Below, piece after piece: positions 8,848 to 18,368 of a stretch of DNA of 64,000 bases. Within the stretch, counting starts at the first letter, position 1; each line of letters begins with the position of its first letter. The position numbers were made by a program, and so were the translations under genes. The stretch is from Sphingobacterium bambusae (GTDB lineage Bacteria; Bacteroidota; Bacteroidia; Sphingobacteriales; Sphingobacteriaceae), in the NCBI RefSeq assembly GCF_033955345.1, contig NZ_CP138332.1:2294001-2358000 (forward strand), read 5' to 3'. The notes below the pieces were generated by a model. It saw only the letters and a program-made list of their open reading frames with translations. It did not search any database and was not told where the DNA came from.

Positions 8848-10317
8848 ATGAGCAAGCAAACAGACGATTTTTTTAAAAATATAATAGGACACGCCAAGGA
8901 ATACGGTTTCGTGTTTCCTTCAAGTGAAATATACGATGGCTTGAGTGCCGTTTATGATTACGGACAACTGGGCTCCGAATTAAAAAATAATTTGAAGACC
9001 TACTGGTGGAAGTCCATGGTGCAGTTACATGAAAATATTGTGGGTATCGACGCTGCAATTTTCATGCACCCTACCACTTGGAAAGCTTCCGGACACGTTG
9101 ATGGATTCAACGATCCTATGATCGATAATAAAGACTCCAAAAAACGTTACCGAGCCGATCAACTTATAGAAGATAAGATCGATCGCTACGAAAAAGACGG
9201 AAAAACAGATAAGGCGGCACAGCTTCAACAGGATCTTGACGCTGCGCTCAATGCAGACGACTTGGCGCTTCTAAAAACTATTATTGAGGAGCACAACATC
9301 GTTTGTCCTATATCAGGCACCAAAAACTGGACCGATGTACGTCAGTTCAACTTGATGTTTGCGACACAAATGGGAGCCATGGCCGATGGTGCGGAGCAGG
9401 TTTATTTACGTCCTGAGACTGCACAGGGTATTTTTGTAAACTTCCTGAACGTACAAAAAACAGGCCGTATGAAGATTCCTTTCGGGATCGCGCAAATTGG
9501 AAAAGCATTTCGCAATGAAGTAATCGCCCGTCAGTTTATCATGCGTATGCGAGAATTCGAGCAAATGGAAATGCAATTTTTTGTACGTCCTGGATCCGAA
9601 TTAGAATGGTATGCGAAGTGGAAGGAAACTCGTCTAAAATGGCATTTAGCCCTAGGATCTGATCCAGCAAAATACCGCTACCACGATCACGCGAAATTAG
9701 CTCACTATGCCAACGCTGCTGTGGATATCGAGTTTGAATTTCCTTTTGGTTTTAAAGAAGTAGAAGGTATACATTCACGTACGGACTTTGACTTGAAACA
9801 ACATCAAGCATTTTCGAAGAAGAAAATGCAGTATTTTGATCCAGAAATCAATCAAAATTATATTCCATACGTTATCGAAACGTCAATCGGATTAGATCGT
9901 TTGTTCCTCACCGTATTAGCTAACTCGCTCGTCGAAGAAGATCTTTCAACGGATGAAAAACAAGATTCACGTGTCGTGCTCAAATTTCACCCTGCCATTG
10001 CACCGGTCAAAGCAGCGATCTTGCCACTGACCAAAAAAGACGGCTTACCAGAAAAAGCGCGCGAAATCATGGCCAAGTTGAAGTTCGATTTCAACATCCA
10101 GTACGATGAAAAAGATGCGATCGGAAAACGTTACCGCCGCCAAGATGCGATCGGAACACCTTTCTGTATCACCGTCGATTACCAAACGCTAGAGGACAAT
10201 ACGGTTACCATCCGTCACCGAGATAGCATGGAGCAAGAGCGCGTTCCCGCAGCCGAACTCGATAAAATCATCGGTAGTTTGGTAAGTTGGACCAATCTAT
10301 TGGAAAAATTAGTTTAA
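8848..10317 (+). CDS. glyS: Glycyl-tRNA synthetase, homodimeric class II type
   Basis: 489 residues from the ATG at 8848; the TTG at 8839 overlaps the promoter box and is rejected. Visible motifs are the N-terminal YGFVFPSSEIYDGLSAVYDYG, CPISGTKNWTDVRQFNLMF, YLRPETAQGIFVNF, the motif 2 region FRNEVIARQFIMRMREFEQME and the motif 3 region SIGLDRLFLTVL, followed by the anticodon-binding domain (about 390-489). This is the single-chain enzyme, not the alpha2-beta2 form. It charges tRNA-Gly in the cytoplasm. A strong terminator follows the stop. Confidence 0.97.
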   Translation: MSKQTDDFFKNIIGHAKEYGFVFPSSEIYDGLSAVYDYGQLGSELKNNLKTYWWKSMVQLHENIVGIDAAIFMHPTTWKASGHVDGFNDPMIDNKDSKKRYRADQLIEDKIDRYEKDGKTDKAAQLQQDLDAALNADDLALLKTIIEEHNIVCPISGTKNWTDVRQFNLMFATQMGAMADGAEQVYLRPETAQGIFVNFLNVQKTGRMKIPFGIAQIGKAFRNEVIARQFIMRMREFEQMEMQFFVRPGSELEWYAKWKETRLKWHLALGSDPAKYRYHDHAKLAHYANAAVDIEFEFPFGFKEVEGIHSRTDFDLKQHQAFSKKKMQYFDPEINQNYIPYVIETSIGLDRLFLTVLANSLVEEDLSTDEKQDSRVVLKFHPAIAPVKAAILPLTKKDGLPEKAREIMAKLKFDFNIQYDEKDAIGKRYRRQDAIGTPFCITVDYQTLEDNTVTIRHRDSMEQERVPAAELDKIIGSLVSWTNLLEKLV

Positions 10318-10324
10318 AAAATTG

Positions 10325-10368
10325 GACGTCCTGCTTGTTGCCCACCCGGCGGCGATAAACAGGACGTC
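10325..10368 (+). terminator. Terminator of glyS
   Basis: GACGTCCTG (10325-10333) pairs perfectly with CAGGACGTC (10360-10368). The 26-base interior can extend the helix by pairing TTGTTGCC with GGCGATAA, including two G-U pairs. The stem is followed by AC and five T. Confidence 0.85.
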
Positions 10369-10380
10369 ACTTTTTAAAAA

Positions 10381-10396
10381 CACCTTTTACAAGGTG
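10381..10396 (-). terminator. Terminator of the lipoprotein gene at 10424-11902
   Basis: CACCTT-TTAC-AAGGTG hairpin 27 bases past the minus-strand stop. Read on the minus strand the stem is followed by five T, so glyS and this gene have separate, face-to-face terminators. Confidence 0.7.
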
Positions 10397-10423
10397 TGCT
10401 GTTCGCCCGCAGCTTCTTTACTA

Positions 10424-11902
10424 TCAAAAATCAATTATATGCTGTCCATCCCATTCATCTTTCAATACGATTGAAAAAGAAGATGTCTCTCCAGCGGCTT
10501 CCAGTAATCGTCCTCGAAACAGCAATTGTACATTATTCGGAATAGCACTGTTCACCTCAAAACTGCGCAACAGCGTATTTGCCTCATCATAAACCTGCAC
10601 ACGATAGCCTACAGCTAGAGGCTGCAATACATTACCCAGAAATTGATTGAAAGCAATAGTTTTATTAGTAGAGGAGAATGATGGCACAATCAATATCTCA
10701 GACTGATCTAATATAGGATTGACCAACGTTACATTGAAAGGAGCATAAAATTCCGGATTATGGGTTCTACCGATCTCAATACGAGCAACATGGCTTAAAT
10801 CGATATCGTCCGTAAATTCAAACTTAATTTCGCTAAAATAACGTTTGAGGGCTATTTCGCGCTCCATATGTCCCGTCACAGTAAAGGTATCCAGCTTACC
10901 GAAAATCTGTGCCTCGTGGTTTGCAAAACGATTGCCCATATAAAATGAGGAGAATATCGTCGATGTTGGCAAAATAAGCGATTCGCTGGATTCGTTGGTG
11001 ACGAAAGAAGCGATGTATTGTCCGGCTGGTAGCGATAATGAGAAATCAGCTAAGCTTTTTGCCAAGAAATCATAAACACCTGAATGGATTAAATCTTTAC
11101 TCAGCGCATCAAAAACATGGTAGTGCAACGTTTTCAGGCTCGTATTTTGTACTGTTCCTCGACCGCCCACGAGACGAATATTATCCAGCTTAGTGACCCC
11201 TGTGGATTCACGGTAGTCGCTTGCTTCGCCACGAAATCCAGCTTTTGGAGTGAGTTTAATAAACAAATCCCTTTGCAGGTCTAAGCTGATATCCAGCAAG
11301 GAGAACACGAATGTATTTTTTGTCTGTGCCGTATTCGTATTATTAAACTGGTTTTCGTCAGAAATCAGGGTATATTGCTGCCCATTTTGCGAATAGGATA
11401 AAGAAAAAGATTTAGGCCCGGTGCCAGATGAGCCGATATCCAACCCAAAATCTTTTACATAAGCAACACCGGAAAGCGGAATTTTTAGCACAATTTCGTT
11501 TGCGCCCGTGATGGTTAGTCCAAACCCTGGTGTATAGCTTTCAAAACTCCAGCCTGTTGCGAAGGAAACCGGAACCAGCCCCCCGTTGTACGTCAATGTG
11601 GCTCCACTACCCGTGTAAATGTCGGGCTCCAACGTCCCTTGGTTGAAAGACCAAAAATAGAGATAGCCTTCTTCCACAGCATTCGTGCTGCTCAAGGAAG
11701 TTGCGCCCGTAAGTCGCGGCAACTGCGCACGTTGACTTGTGTTGAATTCGCGGATAGCCTGATCAAATTCCTTGAATCTGACCGCTACCGTATAGCTTTC
11801 CTTTACATCATCCTCCGGATAAGATTCTCGCTTACAGGAACTAGCAAAAATGATGGTTAAAATGGAAAAGCTATACCATAATGTGTAGGTACATTTTCTC
11901 AT
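10424..11902 (-). CDS. Predicted lipoprotein of unknown function
   Basis: 492 residues. The N-terminus has a signal peptide with lipobox FASSC (Cys about 23), so it is probably an outer-membrane or periplasmic lipoprotein. The remainder is Ser/Thr/Asn-rich and beta-strand-like, with a segment YLYFWSFNQGTLEPD (about 82-96) resembling the start of a laminin-G or jelly-roll type domain. I do not recognise a family or catalytic motif. The gene follows the thioredoxin-fold lipoprotein gene on the same strand with a 110-base gap, so a shared transcript is possible but unproven. Confidence 0.8.
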   Translation of the reverse strand: MRKCTYTLWYSFSILTIIFASSCKRESYPEDDVKESYTVAVRFKEFDQAIREFNTSQRAQLPRLTGATSLSSTNAVEEGYLYFWSFNQGTLEPDIYTGSGATLTYNGGLVPVSFATGWSFESYTPGFGLTITGANEIVLKIPLSGVAYVKDFGLDIGSSGTGPKSFSLSYSQNGQQYTLISDENQFNNTNTAQTKNTFVFSLLDISLDLQRDLFIKLTPKAGFRGEASDYRESTGVTKLDNIRLVGGRGTVQNTSLKTLHYHVFDALSKDLIHSGVYDFLAKSLADFSLSLPAGQYIASFVTNESSESLILPTSTIFSSFYMGNRFANHEAQIFGKLDTFTVTGHMEREIALKRYFSEIKFEFTDDIDLSHVARIEIGRTHNPEFYAPFNVTLVNPILDQSEILIVPSFSSTNKTIAFNQFLGNVLQPLAVGYRVQVYDEANTLLRSFEVNSAIPNNVQLLFRGRLLEAAGETSSFSIVLKDEWDGQHIIDF

Positions 11903-12012
11903 AATACGCCGAGCAAGTTTTAATCGGTCAGACTAAAGTAAGCGATAAACGGCGTACTGAAAAATGTATTTCAAAGATAAGAGATATTAAATACTTAAAA
12001 ACGGATACAACG

Positions 12013-13194
12013 CTATTTCGCCAATTCTTCTTTTAATTTTCGTTCCAACTGTCCGTCAAGAGGATACGTAAAAGCATAATTGATGAGCTTCAAATCCTTA
12101 GCATTTACCAACAAGTAATGCGGCAATTTTCGGACAGCATAATTCGTTACCATAAACTCTTGGTCGGCTGCATTCAGTCTGTAATTGTGCTTGCCTAAAG
12201 ACAGGTCTTTACTGGCTTTCTCCCAAGCGTCGAAATCCTTTTCCCAAGTAAGGAAAATAGGTTGAACGCCCAATTTGTGTAGTGCGGCCGACTTATTTTT
12301 TAATTGCTGTATATCGGCCTTGGCTTCCTTGTTCCAGCTCCCCCAGATCACAAACAACAGGCTGCCATCAGCGCGTAGATCAGCCAAATTGAGACTGTCA
12401 CCAACGATATTACGCGGATGGATATCCGGAAAATCGGGCATTTTCGCAAAAAAATCATGTACCTGTTCTACTTTGCTCATCGCTTGTTTATACATCGATA
12501 GTTGCTTTAAACTATCGGGCATACCCGTCAAAATCTGATAGTACGTACTATGGTTATCTTTTCCTATTTTGGATTCTTTGATCAAATAGATCTTAAAAGC
12601 CGCAGCGACGGTCGGGTCGTCAAGATATCGCTTTCTTAACTGATCCGGATGACTGTCACGTTGCTTGGATAACCGTTCATACTGTTCTACAGCCCCCTGA
12701 TAGGTCTTCGGGTTATCAAAGGACAAACGAAGTTCCGCAGATTTTTTCTGCAAAGCTGCCAACTCCTGTTTCAGCACGTTCTCCATCGTTTGATAATTGT
12801 TCTGGGCGACAGAATTTGTTTGGAAAGAGCCCGATTTAATTGTTCCTCCCGACACATTCCCTTCAAAATGATAATCCTTTCCATTTTCAATATACACTTT
12901 AAACTTCTGCTTCTGCATCACTACATTGTAGAAGTTCGGTTCATCCAATTCGCCCGACAAGGTGAAGGATCCGTTTAAAACGCGTGCAGAAAGCAGCGGT
13001 TGCATCGTGTTTTCATCTGTGTTAATGTACACTTGGGTACTGTCCGGCAAATCAACCTTTCCTGTCAACTTTACCTTTACCAAATTGGGGTAAACCACGC
13101 TATCCTGCTGTTCTACATTCTGCTTGGCAGTAGGGTTACACGCTAGAAATAGAAATCCGACAAAAAGAAAAATAAGGAAGTGCAATCTGTTCAT
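12013..13194 (-). CDS. Thioredoxin-fold lipoprotein with DUF4369-like domain, cysteines absent
   Basis: 393 residues. Signal peptide with lipobox LFLAC (Cys about 19). About 40-125 resembles the DUF4369 domain common at the N-terminus of Bacteroidota disulfide-exchange proteins (VYINTDENTMQPLLSARVLN, GSFTLSGELDEPNFYNV). A central helical linker follows, then a TlpA/ResA-like fold (LLFVIWGSWNKEAKADIQQL through KLPHYLLVNAKDLKLI). Where active members have WCxxC this protein has WGSWNKEA, so neither redox cysteine is present. The cis-proline loop (KLPHYLLV) is kept. It may bind a partner without redox chemistry. GH95 lies upstream, separated by a terminator-like hairpin. Confidence 0.85.
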   Translation of the reverse strand: MNRLHFLIFLFVGFLFLACNPTAKQNVEQQDSVVYPNLVKVKLTGKVDLPDSTQVYINTDENTMQPLLSARVLNGSFTLSGELDEPNFYNVVMQKQKFKVYIENGKDYHFEGNVSGGTIKSGSFQTNSVAQNNYQTMENVLKQELAALQKKSAELRLSFDNPKTYQGAVEQYERLSKQRDSHPDQLRKRYLDDPTVAAAFKIYLIKESKIGKDNHSTYYQILTGMPDSLKQLSMYKQAMSKVEQVHDFFAKMPDFPDIHPRNIVGDSLNLADLRADGSLLFVIWGSWNKEAKADIQQLKNKSAALHKLGVQPIFLTWEKDFDAWEKASKDLSLGKHNYRLNAADQEFMVTNYAVRKLPHYLLVNAKDLKLINYAFTYPLDGQLERKLKEELAK

Positions 13195-13223
13195 AACTGA
13201 TTTATTTATCTAAAAATATAGAA

Positions 13224-13247
13224 AAAATAGCGATAGCTCGCTATTTT
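13224..13247 (-). terminator. Terminator-like hairpin after the GH95 gene
   Basis: A 10-bp perfect stem AAAATAGCGA / TCGCTATTTT with a TAGC loop, starting three bases past the GH95 stop. On the minus strand it runs into TTTTTTC. It probably ends the fucosidase operon. Confidence 0.75.
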
Positions 13248-13249
13248 CC

Positions 13250-15586
13250 CTATATTTTTTTTGCGACCTTCTTGCCATTCACCAATACGGTCACCATCTT
13301 GCCTTTAGCTCCCGAAATTCGATAATCGACAACGACGCCATCTTGCCACCTGATATCCAAGACATAGTTACCACGTGCTTTAAGTCCCTTGACCTCGCCA
13401 TCGCGCCAAGCGCTTGGCAACGCCGGCAGCAGATGTATGTAGCCATCGTGCGACTGCAAGAGCATCTCGGCTATGCCAGCCGATCCGCCAAAATTTCCAT
13501 CTATTTGGAAGGGTGGATGCGCACAAAATAAATTAGGATAAGTTCCGGCTCCCACGCCCTTGTATCCTATATCATCCGCAAAAGCAGGCTTCAACAGCTG
13601 TCTTAATATCTCTAAGGCATGGTCTCCATCATGCAATCGAGCCCAAAAAAGAATCTTCCATGCTCTAGACCAACCTGTACCCTCGTCGCCCCGTACTTCC
13701 AAGGTTTTCCGTGCTGCATCTGCCCATTCGGAAGTCGATATCGGCGATATGAATTGAGCGGGATATAGCCCATAGAGGTGTGAAACATGTCGATGTTGCG
13801 GCTCAACTTCGGGATAATCCTGCAACCATTCCATGACGCGACCCGAGGCACTCACAACAACGGGCGGAGGAATGTTCTTCAACTGCCTTTCCAACTCCAC
13901 CACAAAGGGATCCTGAAGGTTTAAAATCTTGCTTGCCTCCAACACTGATCCATAAAGCTCGCGCACAATCTGGTTGTCGATCGTTGGCCCCATCACAACC
14001 GCTGTTGTTTTACCATTCGCTAGGCGAAACGCATTCTCCGGAGATACCGAAGGCGAAGTCACCCACCAGCCCGTCTTTGGATCCTGCACTAGGGTAGCCT
14101 GATAAAATGCCGCGGCTCCTTTCAAAATGGGATAAATCTCAGCAAGGTATTCGCGATCCTGCGTAAAAAGATAGTGTTCCCACAGGTGATTGCAAAGCCA
14201 ACCCGATGCCGTACTCGCTCCCCAAGAAGCCTGTTCGCCTGGAGCGGAATATCCCCAAATATTGGTCATCATATACACCACCCAGCCGGGTGCATTGTAG
14301 TAAGCTTTTGCTGTACTTTCACCCGATTTTGCGATACGCTTGATCAGCTCAATAAAAGGACGATGGTACTCCGATAAATTTCCGGTTTCCACCCCCCAAT
14401 GGTTCATCTGCGCATTAATATTGAGATGGTAATCCCCATTCCATGGCGTTTGGATCTGATGGGCCCACAAGCCTTGCAAATTCGGTGGTAATGCCTTTTC
14501 CACGTGCGGAGCAGTACTACAGATACTTAAATAGCGTCCAAACTGGTAGTACAATGCAGCAAGTCCATTATCTTGTGCGGGGTCTTGATAAAACCGCTGA
14601 ATGCGCATATCCGTAGGTACCGTATCTCGGCTTTCAGCATCTTTTAAATGTAAAGAAACACGATCAAATACCTGCTTATATCTATGTTGATGACGCGCTA
14701 ATAATTTCTTGAACCGCCAGTGATCTGCACCCTGAAGTATATCTTGATTCGCTTGTATGGGATCATGCCCATAATAATCTGTGGATGCCGTAAAATAAAT
14801 CAACACCTCATCGGCATTTTTGATGATGATTTGGTTGTCATATACCTGCCGAGTACCTCCCTTAGCTTCGATTCTAACCCGCCCGGCAAACTGCAGTCCG
14901 TTCCCTCCTTTTCCATCGGGTAAGGTTCCTTTCCAGTTCAGCTCTTTTTCAGAAACCTGCATATCCTGAACACGCTCATCTCGATAAAAATGGGTAGCAA
15001 AGCTAATCGCTTTTTTTTGGCTCGCCGTCAGACGGATCACCCCCATATTTTGATCAAATGACGTGAAATACTCGCGCAAATACCGGATATCCCCTGCACG
15101 GAAGGAGGTGCTGGACACCGCGCGCGAGATATCCAACGTACGCCTATATTCCGAAATATCTCCGGAAATGCTATGCAAAAAATTCAAGTAACCAAAATTC
15201 TGAAAACAACCGTATGGAACATTTGCTCCATTTCCGTAACCAGAACCAGCACCTCGACACACAAAATTTTTATTGACCAGACGTTCGGCCTCGTCATTTT
15301 TGTCAGCAAACAGCAGTTGCTGTATGTCCGACACACTTTTATACGCTTCGTAATTATTTGGATCTTCTGAACTTCCAGACCACATGGAAATCTCATTGAG
15401 CACAACGGATTCATCATGTACTTTTCCATTTGGCATCATGCCTATCCGTCCATTACCCAATGGAAGACTCTCCTCCCATCGCGCTGCAGCCTTATTATAC
15501 CACATCGTCAGGGACTGCCCTTTCAATCCCGCACCATCAAAAGAGCCCGCTGCAAGCAGCAAAAAAATTAGAAAGCGTATCATCAT
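13250..15586 (-). CDS. Glycoside hydrolase family 95 alpha-L-fucosidase (or galactosidase)
   Basis: 778 residues with an N-terminal signal peptide ending near residue 24. The family start MWYNKAAARWEESLPLGNGRIG is evident. Active-site counterparts of the characterised bifidobacterial enzyme can be placed: N389/N391 in HLNINAQMNHW, a probable general-acid Glu about 517 in SPSVSPENA and D696 in QIDGNFGGSAG, so the enzyme looks intact. GH95 enzymes hydrolyse terminal alpha-1,2-fucosyl (some alpha-L-galactosyl) bonds by inversion, probably in the periplasm here. The gene starts three bases after the GH29 gene; together they form a fucose-releasing operon. Start codons at 15586 and 15583 are both possible. 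Confidence 0.95.
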   Translation of the reverse strand: MMIRFLIFLLLAAGSFDGAGLKGQSLTMWYNKAAARWEESLPLGNGRIGMMPNGKVHDESVVLNEISMWSGSSEDPNNYEAYKSVSDIQQLLFADKNDEAERLVNKNFVCRGAGSGYGNGANVPYGCFQNFGYLNFLHSISGDISEYRRTLDISRAVSSTSFRAGDIRYLREYFTSFDQNMGVIRLTASQKKAISFATHFYRDERVQDMQVSEKELNWKGTLPDGKGGNGLQFAGRVRIEAKGGTRQVYDNQIIIKNADEVLIYFTASTDYYGHDPIQANQDILQGADHWRFKKLLARHQHRYKQVFDRVSLHLKDAESRDTVPTDMRIQRFYQDPAQDNGLAALYYQFGRYLSICSTAPHVEKALPPNLQGLWAHQIQTPWNGDYHLNINAQMNHWGVETGNLSEYHRPFIELIKRIAKSGESTAKAYYNAPGWVVYMMTNIWGYSAPGEQASWGASTASGWLCNHLWEHYLFTQDREYLAEIYPILKGAAAFYQATLVQDPKTGWWVTSPSVSPENAFRLANGKTTAVVMGPTIDNQIVRELYGSVLEASKILNLQDPFVVELERQLKNIPPPVVVSASGRVMEWLQDYPEVEPQHRHVSHLYGLYPAQFISPISTSEWADAARKTLEVRGDEGTGWSRAWKILFWARLHDGDHALEILRQLLKPAFADDIGYKGVGAGTYPNLFCAHPPFQIDGNFGGSAGIAEMLLQSHDGYIHLLPALPSAWRDGEVKGLKARGNYVLDIRWQDGVVVDYRISGAKGKMVTVLVNGKKVAKKI

Positions 15587-15589
15587 AAT

Positions 15590-17476
15590 CTATTTAAAGA
15601 AAGAGAAAGCAGCTACAGAAAAGGTTCCCCCTACCGTTTCCTTAGGCACAAATCGAAGAAATTTAGTCGATACAGGCTTCTCGAAATAAATAACCTGCTC
15701 AATAGGATTCGCTTTGATATTTGCATATTCGCCAGCTTTCAAAGGCGTCCACTTTTTCCCATCATTACTTGTTGACACTTCATAGCGCAAAACCACACCA
15801 TCGGTTTTGCCATCTTGCCGAGGCAAATAGCCGATGGCAGATACAGGCTGCTTCAACTCAAAGTCAACAGCAGTAACTACAGAACCAATCGCTTCAAATG
15901 TCTCATTCTTACCATCCATCGCCTTTGGAAGACCTTTTAGATTCTTTATACTAAACGCTGCTGTAGTCAACCGCTGCTGCTCAGATTCTCCTTCATCGTA
16001 AGCAAAATCTTCTGCATACTCGGAGAACAACCCGAAATCACTTAGCGTAGGTGCTACCGGCGCATATAATTTGACCTGAAGCTTTGAAGCCGTCATCGGC
16101 TGCGCTAATTTGATCAATCTGTTTGCTCCAACACTCGTTGCTGACACCAAATGTTTCCAAGCGCCATCTCTGTAAACGTCGATAGAAACGCTATCCAAAC
16201 GTTGCCCCAGTTTAATATTCTCCCGTAAACGAATGATATCAAAGGTTTTTTCGCCGTCCAATGTCAAGGTCAACGTCGGATTTAAAACCGCATCGTCCGA
16301 AGCATAATAGCTATATCGGTCTTCGTCTAATATCCATTTAGGCCCAAATTTATCCGAACTTGCACGTACATTGGATGCCGTAACATCTGCGCCCTTGGCC
16401 AGATTTTTCGAAAAAGTAGCCTTAATTTTTTCTCCAAATGCTTTCAACGATTTCACATCGTTTGCATGTAAATAGCCATTTGGCATCGGAGCAAGACCAA
16501 GGTTCATGTTGGCTCCGCGGCCGACCGACTTCAAGTAAATTTCGAAAAGCTCATCCGGTGTCTTGACTTTATTATCTTGATCAGCATGGTAAAACCATCC
16601 CGGACGTTGTGGTACGTCACATTCCGCAGGAATCCAATGGCTGCCGTTGCGTGTTCCGGAAGGCGACTCCGAATAATCGGATTGCCCGGGAACCGGCGGC
16701 TTTCCATCAACGCCTTTGGGCGTGAAGGTAGCCCAACTCGTTTCATCCGCAAAGCCATGCTCATTCCCGACCCAGCGCATATCAGGCCCCACATCGGAAA
16801 AGATCATCGCCATAGGCTGTTTCTCTCTTACGATAGGCCAGGTTTTCTCGTTCCAAGCATAATATGTGGTACGATCTATTGTGCGCTTTTCATTTCTTCC
16901 CCCATAATAGCCATCTCCGCCATTGGCACCATCGTGCCATGAGGTGAAGAGGGTTCCATATTGAGTCATCAGTTCCGTCAGCTGCGCCCGATAGGCATCT
17001 GCGTAGGCCGCCGTCCCATAGCGAACGTCGTTTCTATCCCATGCCGACAGATACACACCAAACTGCATACCCTGTTTGTGTGTTGCTTCCATGAATTCCT
17101 TCACCATATCGCCCTTGCCGTTTTTGTAGGGCGAGCTTGCAATACTGTAGCTCGTCGTCGCTGTAGGCCATAGACAAAATCCATCGTGATGCTTCGCGAC
17201 GGATATTAGCCCCTTGAATCCTCCTGCTGCTGCAGCACTGGCGATTTGGTCAGCATCAAAATGCTGCGGATTGAAAATCTCGGGGTCGGCATCGCCATAG
17301 CCCCATTCCTTATTTTGGAAGGTCGTTGGTGTAAAATGTATCAAACAATATGTTTCCATTTCGTGCCAACGCAATTGACGTTCAGAAGGCAACACTCCAT
17401 ATGGCTTAGGTTCTTCTTGAGCCTGCAAACAAAGCGGCAGCATTAACGAAAACAAAAACGATTTATATCTTTTCAT
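15590..17476 (-). CDS. Glycoside hydrolase family 29 alpha-L-fucosidase with C-terminal F5/8-type domains
   Basis: 628 residues. Signal peptide ending LCLQAQ (about 20). The catalytic barrel begins at RQLRWHEMETYCLIHFTPTTF; SVAKHHDGFCLWP, YLSAWDRND and SWHDGANGGDGYYGG (D182, likely nucleophile) are typical of GH29. From about residue 350 come two beta domains resembling discoidin/F5-8C carbohydrate-binding modules (AKGADVTASNVR; a chitobiase-like C-terminal segment VLRYEVSTSNDGKKWTPL). It releases alpha-1,3/1,4-linked fucose with retention. It is first gene of the two-gene fucosidase operon. The nucleophile assignment is from memory of the family. Confidence 0.95.
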   Translation of the reverse strand: MKRYKSFLFSLMLPLCLQAQEEPKPYGVLPSERQLRWHEMETYCLIHFTPTTFQNKEWGYGDADPEIFNPQHFDADQIASAAAAGGFKGLISVAKHHDGFCLWPTATTSYSIASSPYKNGKGDMVKEFMEATHKQGMQFGVYLSAWDRNDVRYGTAAYADAYRAQLTELMTQYGTLFTSWHDGANGGDGYYGGRNEKRTIDRTTYYAWNEKTWPIVREKQPMAMIFSDVGPDMRWVGNEHGFADETSWATFTPKGVDGKPPVPGQSDYSESPSGTRNGSHWIPAECDVPQRPGWFYHADQDNKVKTPDELFEIYLKSVGRGANMNLGLAPMPNGYLHANDVKSLKAFGEKIKATFSKNLAKGADVTASNVRASSDKFGPKWILDEDRYSYYASDDAVLNPTLTLTLDGEKTFDIIRLRENIKLGQRLDSVSIDVYRDGAWKHLVSATSVGANRLIKLAQPMTASKLQVKLYAPVAPTLSDFGLFSEYAEDFAYDEGESEQQRLTTAAFSIKNLKGLPKAMDGKNETFEAIGSVVTAVDFELKQPVSAIGYLPRQDGKTDGVVLRYEVSTSNDGKKWTPLKAGEYANIKANPIEQVIYFEKPVSTKFLRFVPKETVGGTFSVAAFSFFK

Positions 17477-17809
17477 GATAGCTTACTTGAATTGGTGAAA
17501 ATAATAATAATTGACGAGATATTAAACACGTCTTCTTGAGAAAAAAACGAGCATATCTATTTTGCGACTTCGGGAAATAGGCAAACTTGGCGACAAGGCC
17601 GCTAAGCGTCAGAAAAACTGTTCAACAACCACTAGATCAACAGGAAACATCATAAAAATATTACAAAACTTTGCGTGTCAAAACACCACTCCGACGCAGT
17701 TTCGAACAAACATCCTACAACTAGCACAATGGCCTTTTAAGCGGTAAAAACACCCACTATGTTGATTATATTTCGTATCTTAATGCACATTATTTCAAAT
17801 TTGTAAAAA
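17477..17809. other. Divergent intergenic region between GH29 and tpx
   Basis: 333 bases without a credible gene. It must carry both promoters. Six bases before the tpx ATG lies CAAATTTG, a 7-of-8 match to TAnnTTTG. I see no repeat or known operator. Confidence 0.55.
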
Positions 17810-18307
17810 ATGGCAACAATAACATTCAAAGGTACAGCGATAAACACGCACGGTGAATTGCCAGCAGTTGGCTCAACCGCACCTGATTTTAAATTAACCG
17901 CAGGTGATCTTTCTGAAAAAGGCTTAAGTGATTTCAAAGGAAAGAAGATCATCTTGAATATCTTCCCCAGCGTGGATACCGGAACCTGTGCAGCGTCGGT
18001 ACGAAAATTTAATGAAGAAGCAGCAGGGTTAGCCAACACCGTGGTATTATGTATATCGCGTGACCTACCCTTTGCACAGGGGCGTTTCTGCGCAGCAGAA
18101 GGAATAGAAAATGTCGTTTCTCTTTCCGAGTATAAAGACAGTAATTTTTCGGATGCCTATCAACTAAAAATCGTAGACGGTCCCTTAGCTGGCTTACTAA
18201 GCCGCTCCGTGGTCGTGATTGATGAGAATGGACAGGTGGCATACACCGAACAGGTAGCTGAGACAACGGAAGAGCCTAACTACGAAAAAGCGCTGGCTGC
18301 GCTGTAA
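17810..18307 (+). CDS. tpx: Thiol peroxidase (Tpx-type peroxiredoxin)
   Basis: 165 residues. The active-site segment FPSVDTGTCAASVRKFN holds the peroxidatic Cys60, and Cys94 in GRFCAAEG is at the position of the Tpx resolving cysteine (34 residues later, as in E. coli). A third Cys81 is present. The enzyme reduces alkyl hydroperoxides and H2O2 with thioredoxin. It is monocistronic and ends at a hairpin shared with metZ. Confidence 0.96.
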   Translation: MATITFKGTAINTHGELPAVGSTAPDFKLTAGDLSEKGLSDFKGKKIILNIFPSVDTGTCAASVRKFNEEAAGLANTVVLCISRDLPFAQGRFCAAEGIENVVSLSEYKDSNFSDAYQLKIVDGPLAGLLSRSVVVIDENGQVAYTEQVAETTEEPNYEKALAAL

Positions 18308-18334
18308 ATAAGAAGCGAAAGAACAAGATATGTA

Positions 18335-18356
18335 AAAGGCGGGAAATCCCGCCTTT
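18335..18356. terminator. Terminator hairpin between convergent tpx and metZ
   Basis: AAAGGCGGG-AAAT-CCCGCCTTT, a GC-rich perfect stem 28 bases past the tpx stop and 13 bases from the metZ stop. The T-runs are short (three T), so it may serve both directions with moderate strength. Confidence 0.65.
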
Positions 18357-18368
18357 ACTATGCTATAT

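Noticed and set aside
16577..16942. A 121-codon plus-strand frame inside the GH29 fucosidase gene
   Set aside because: It lies fully antisense to a well-supported catalytic domain and shows no recognisable motif.
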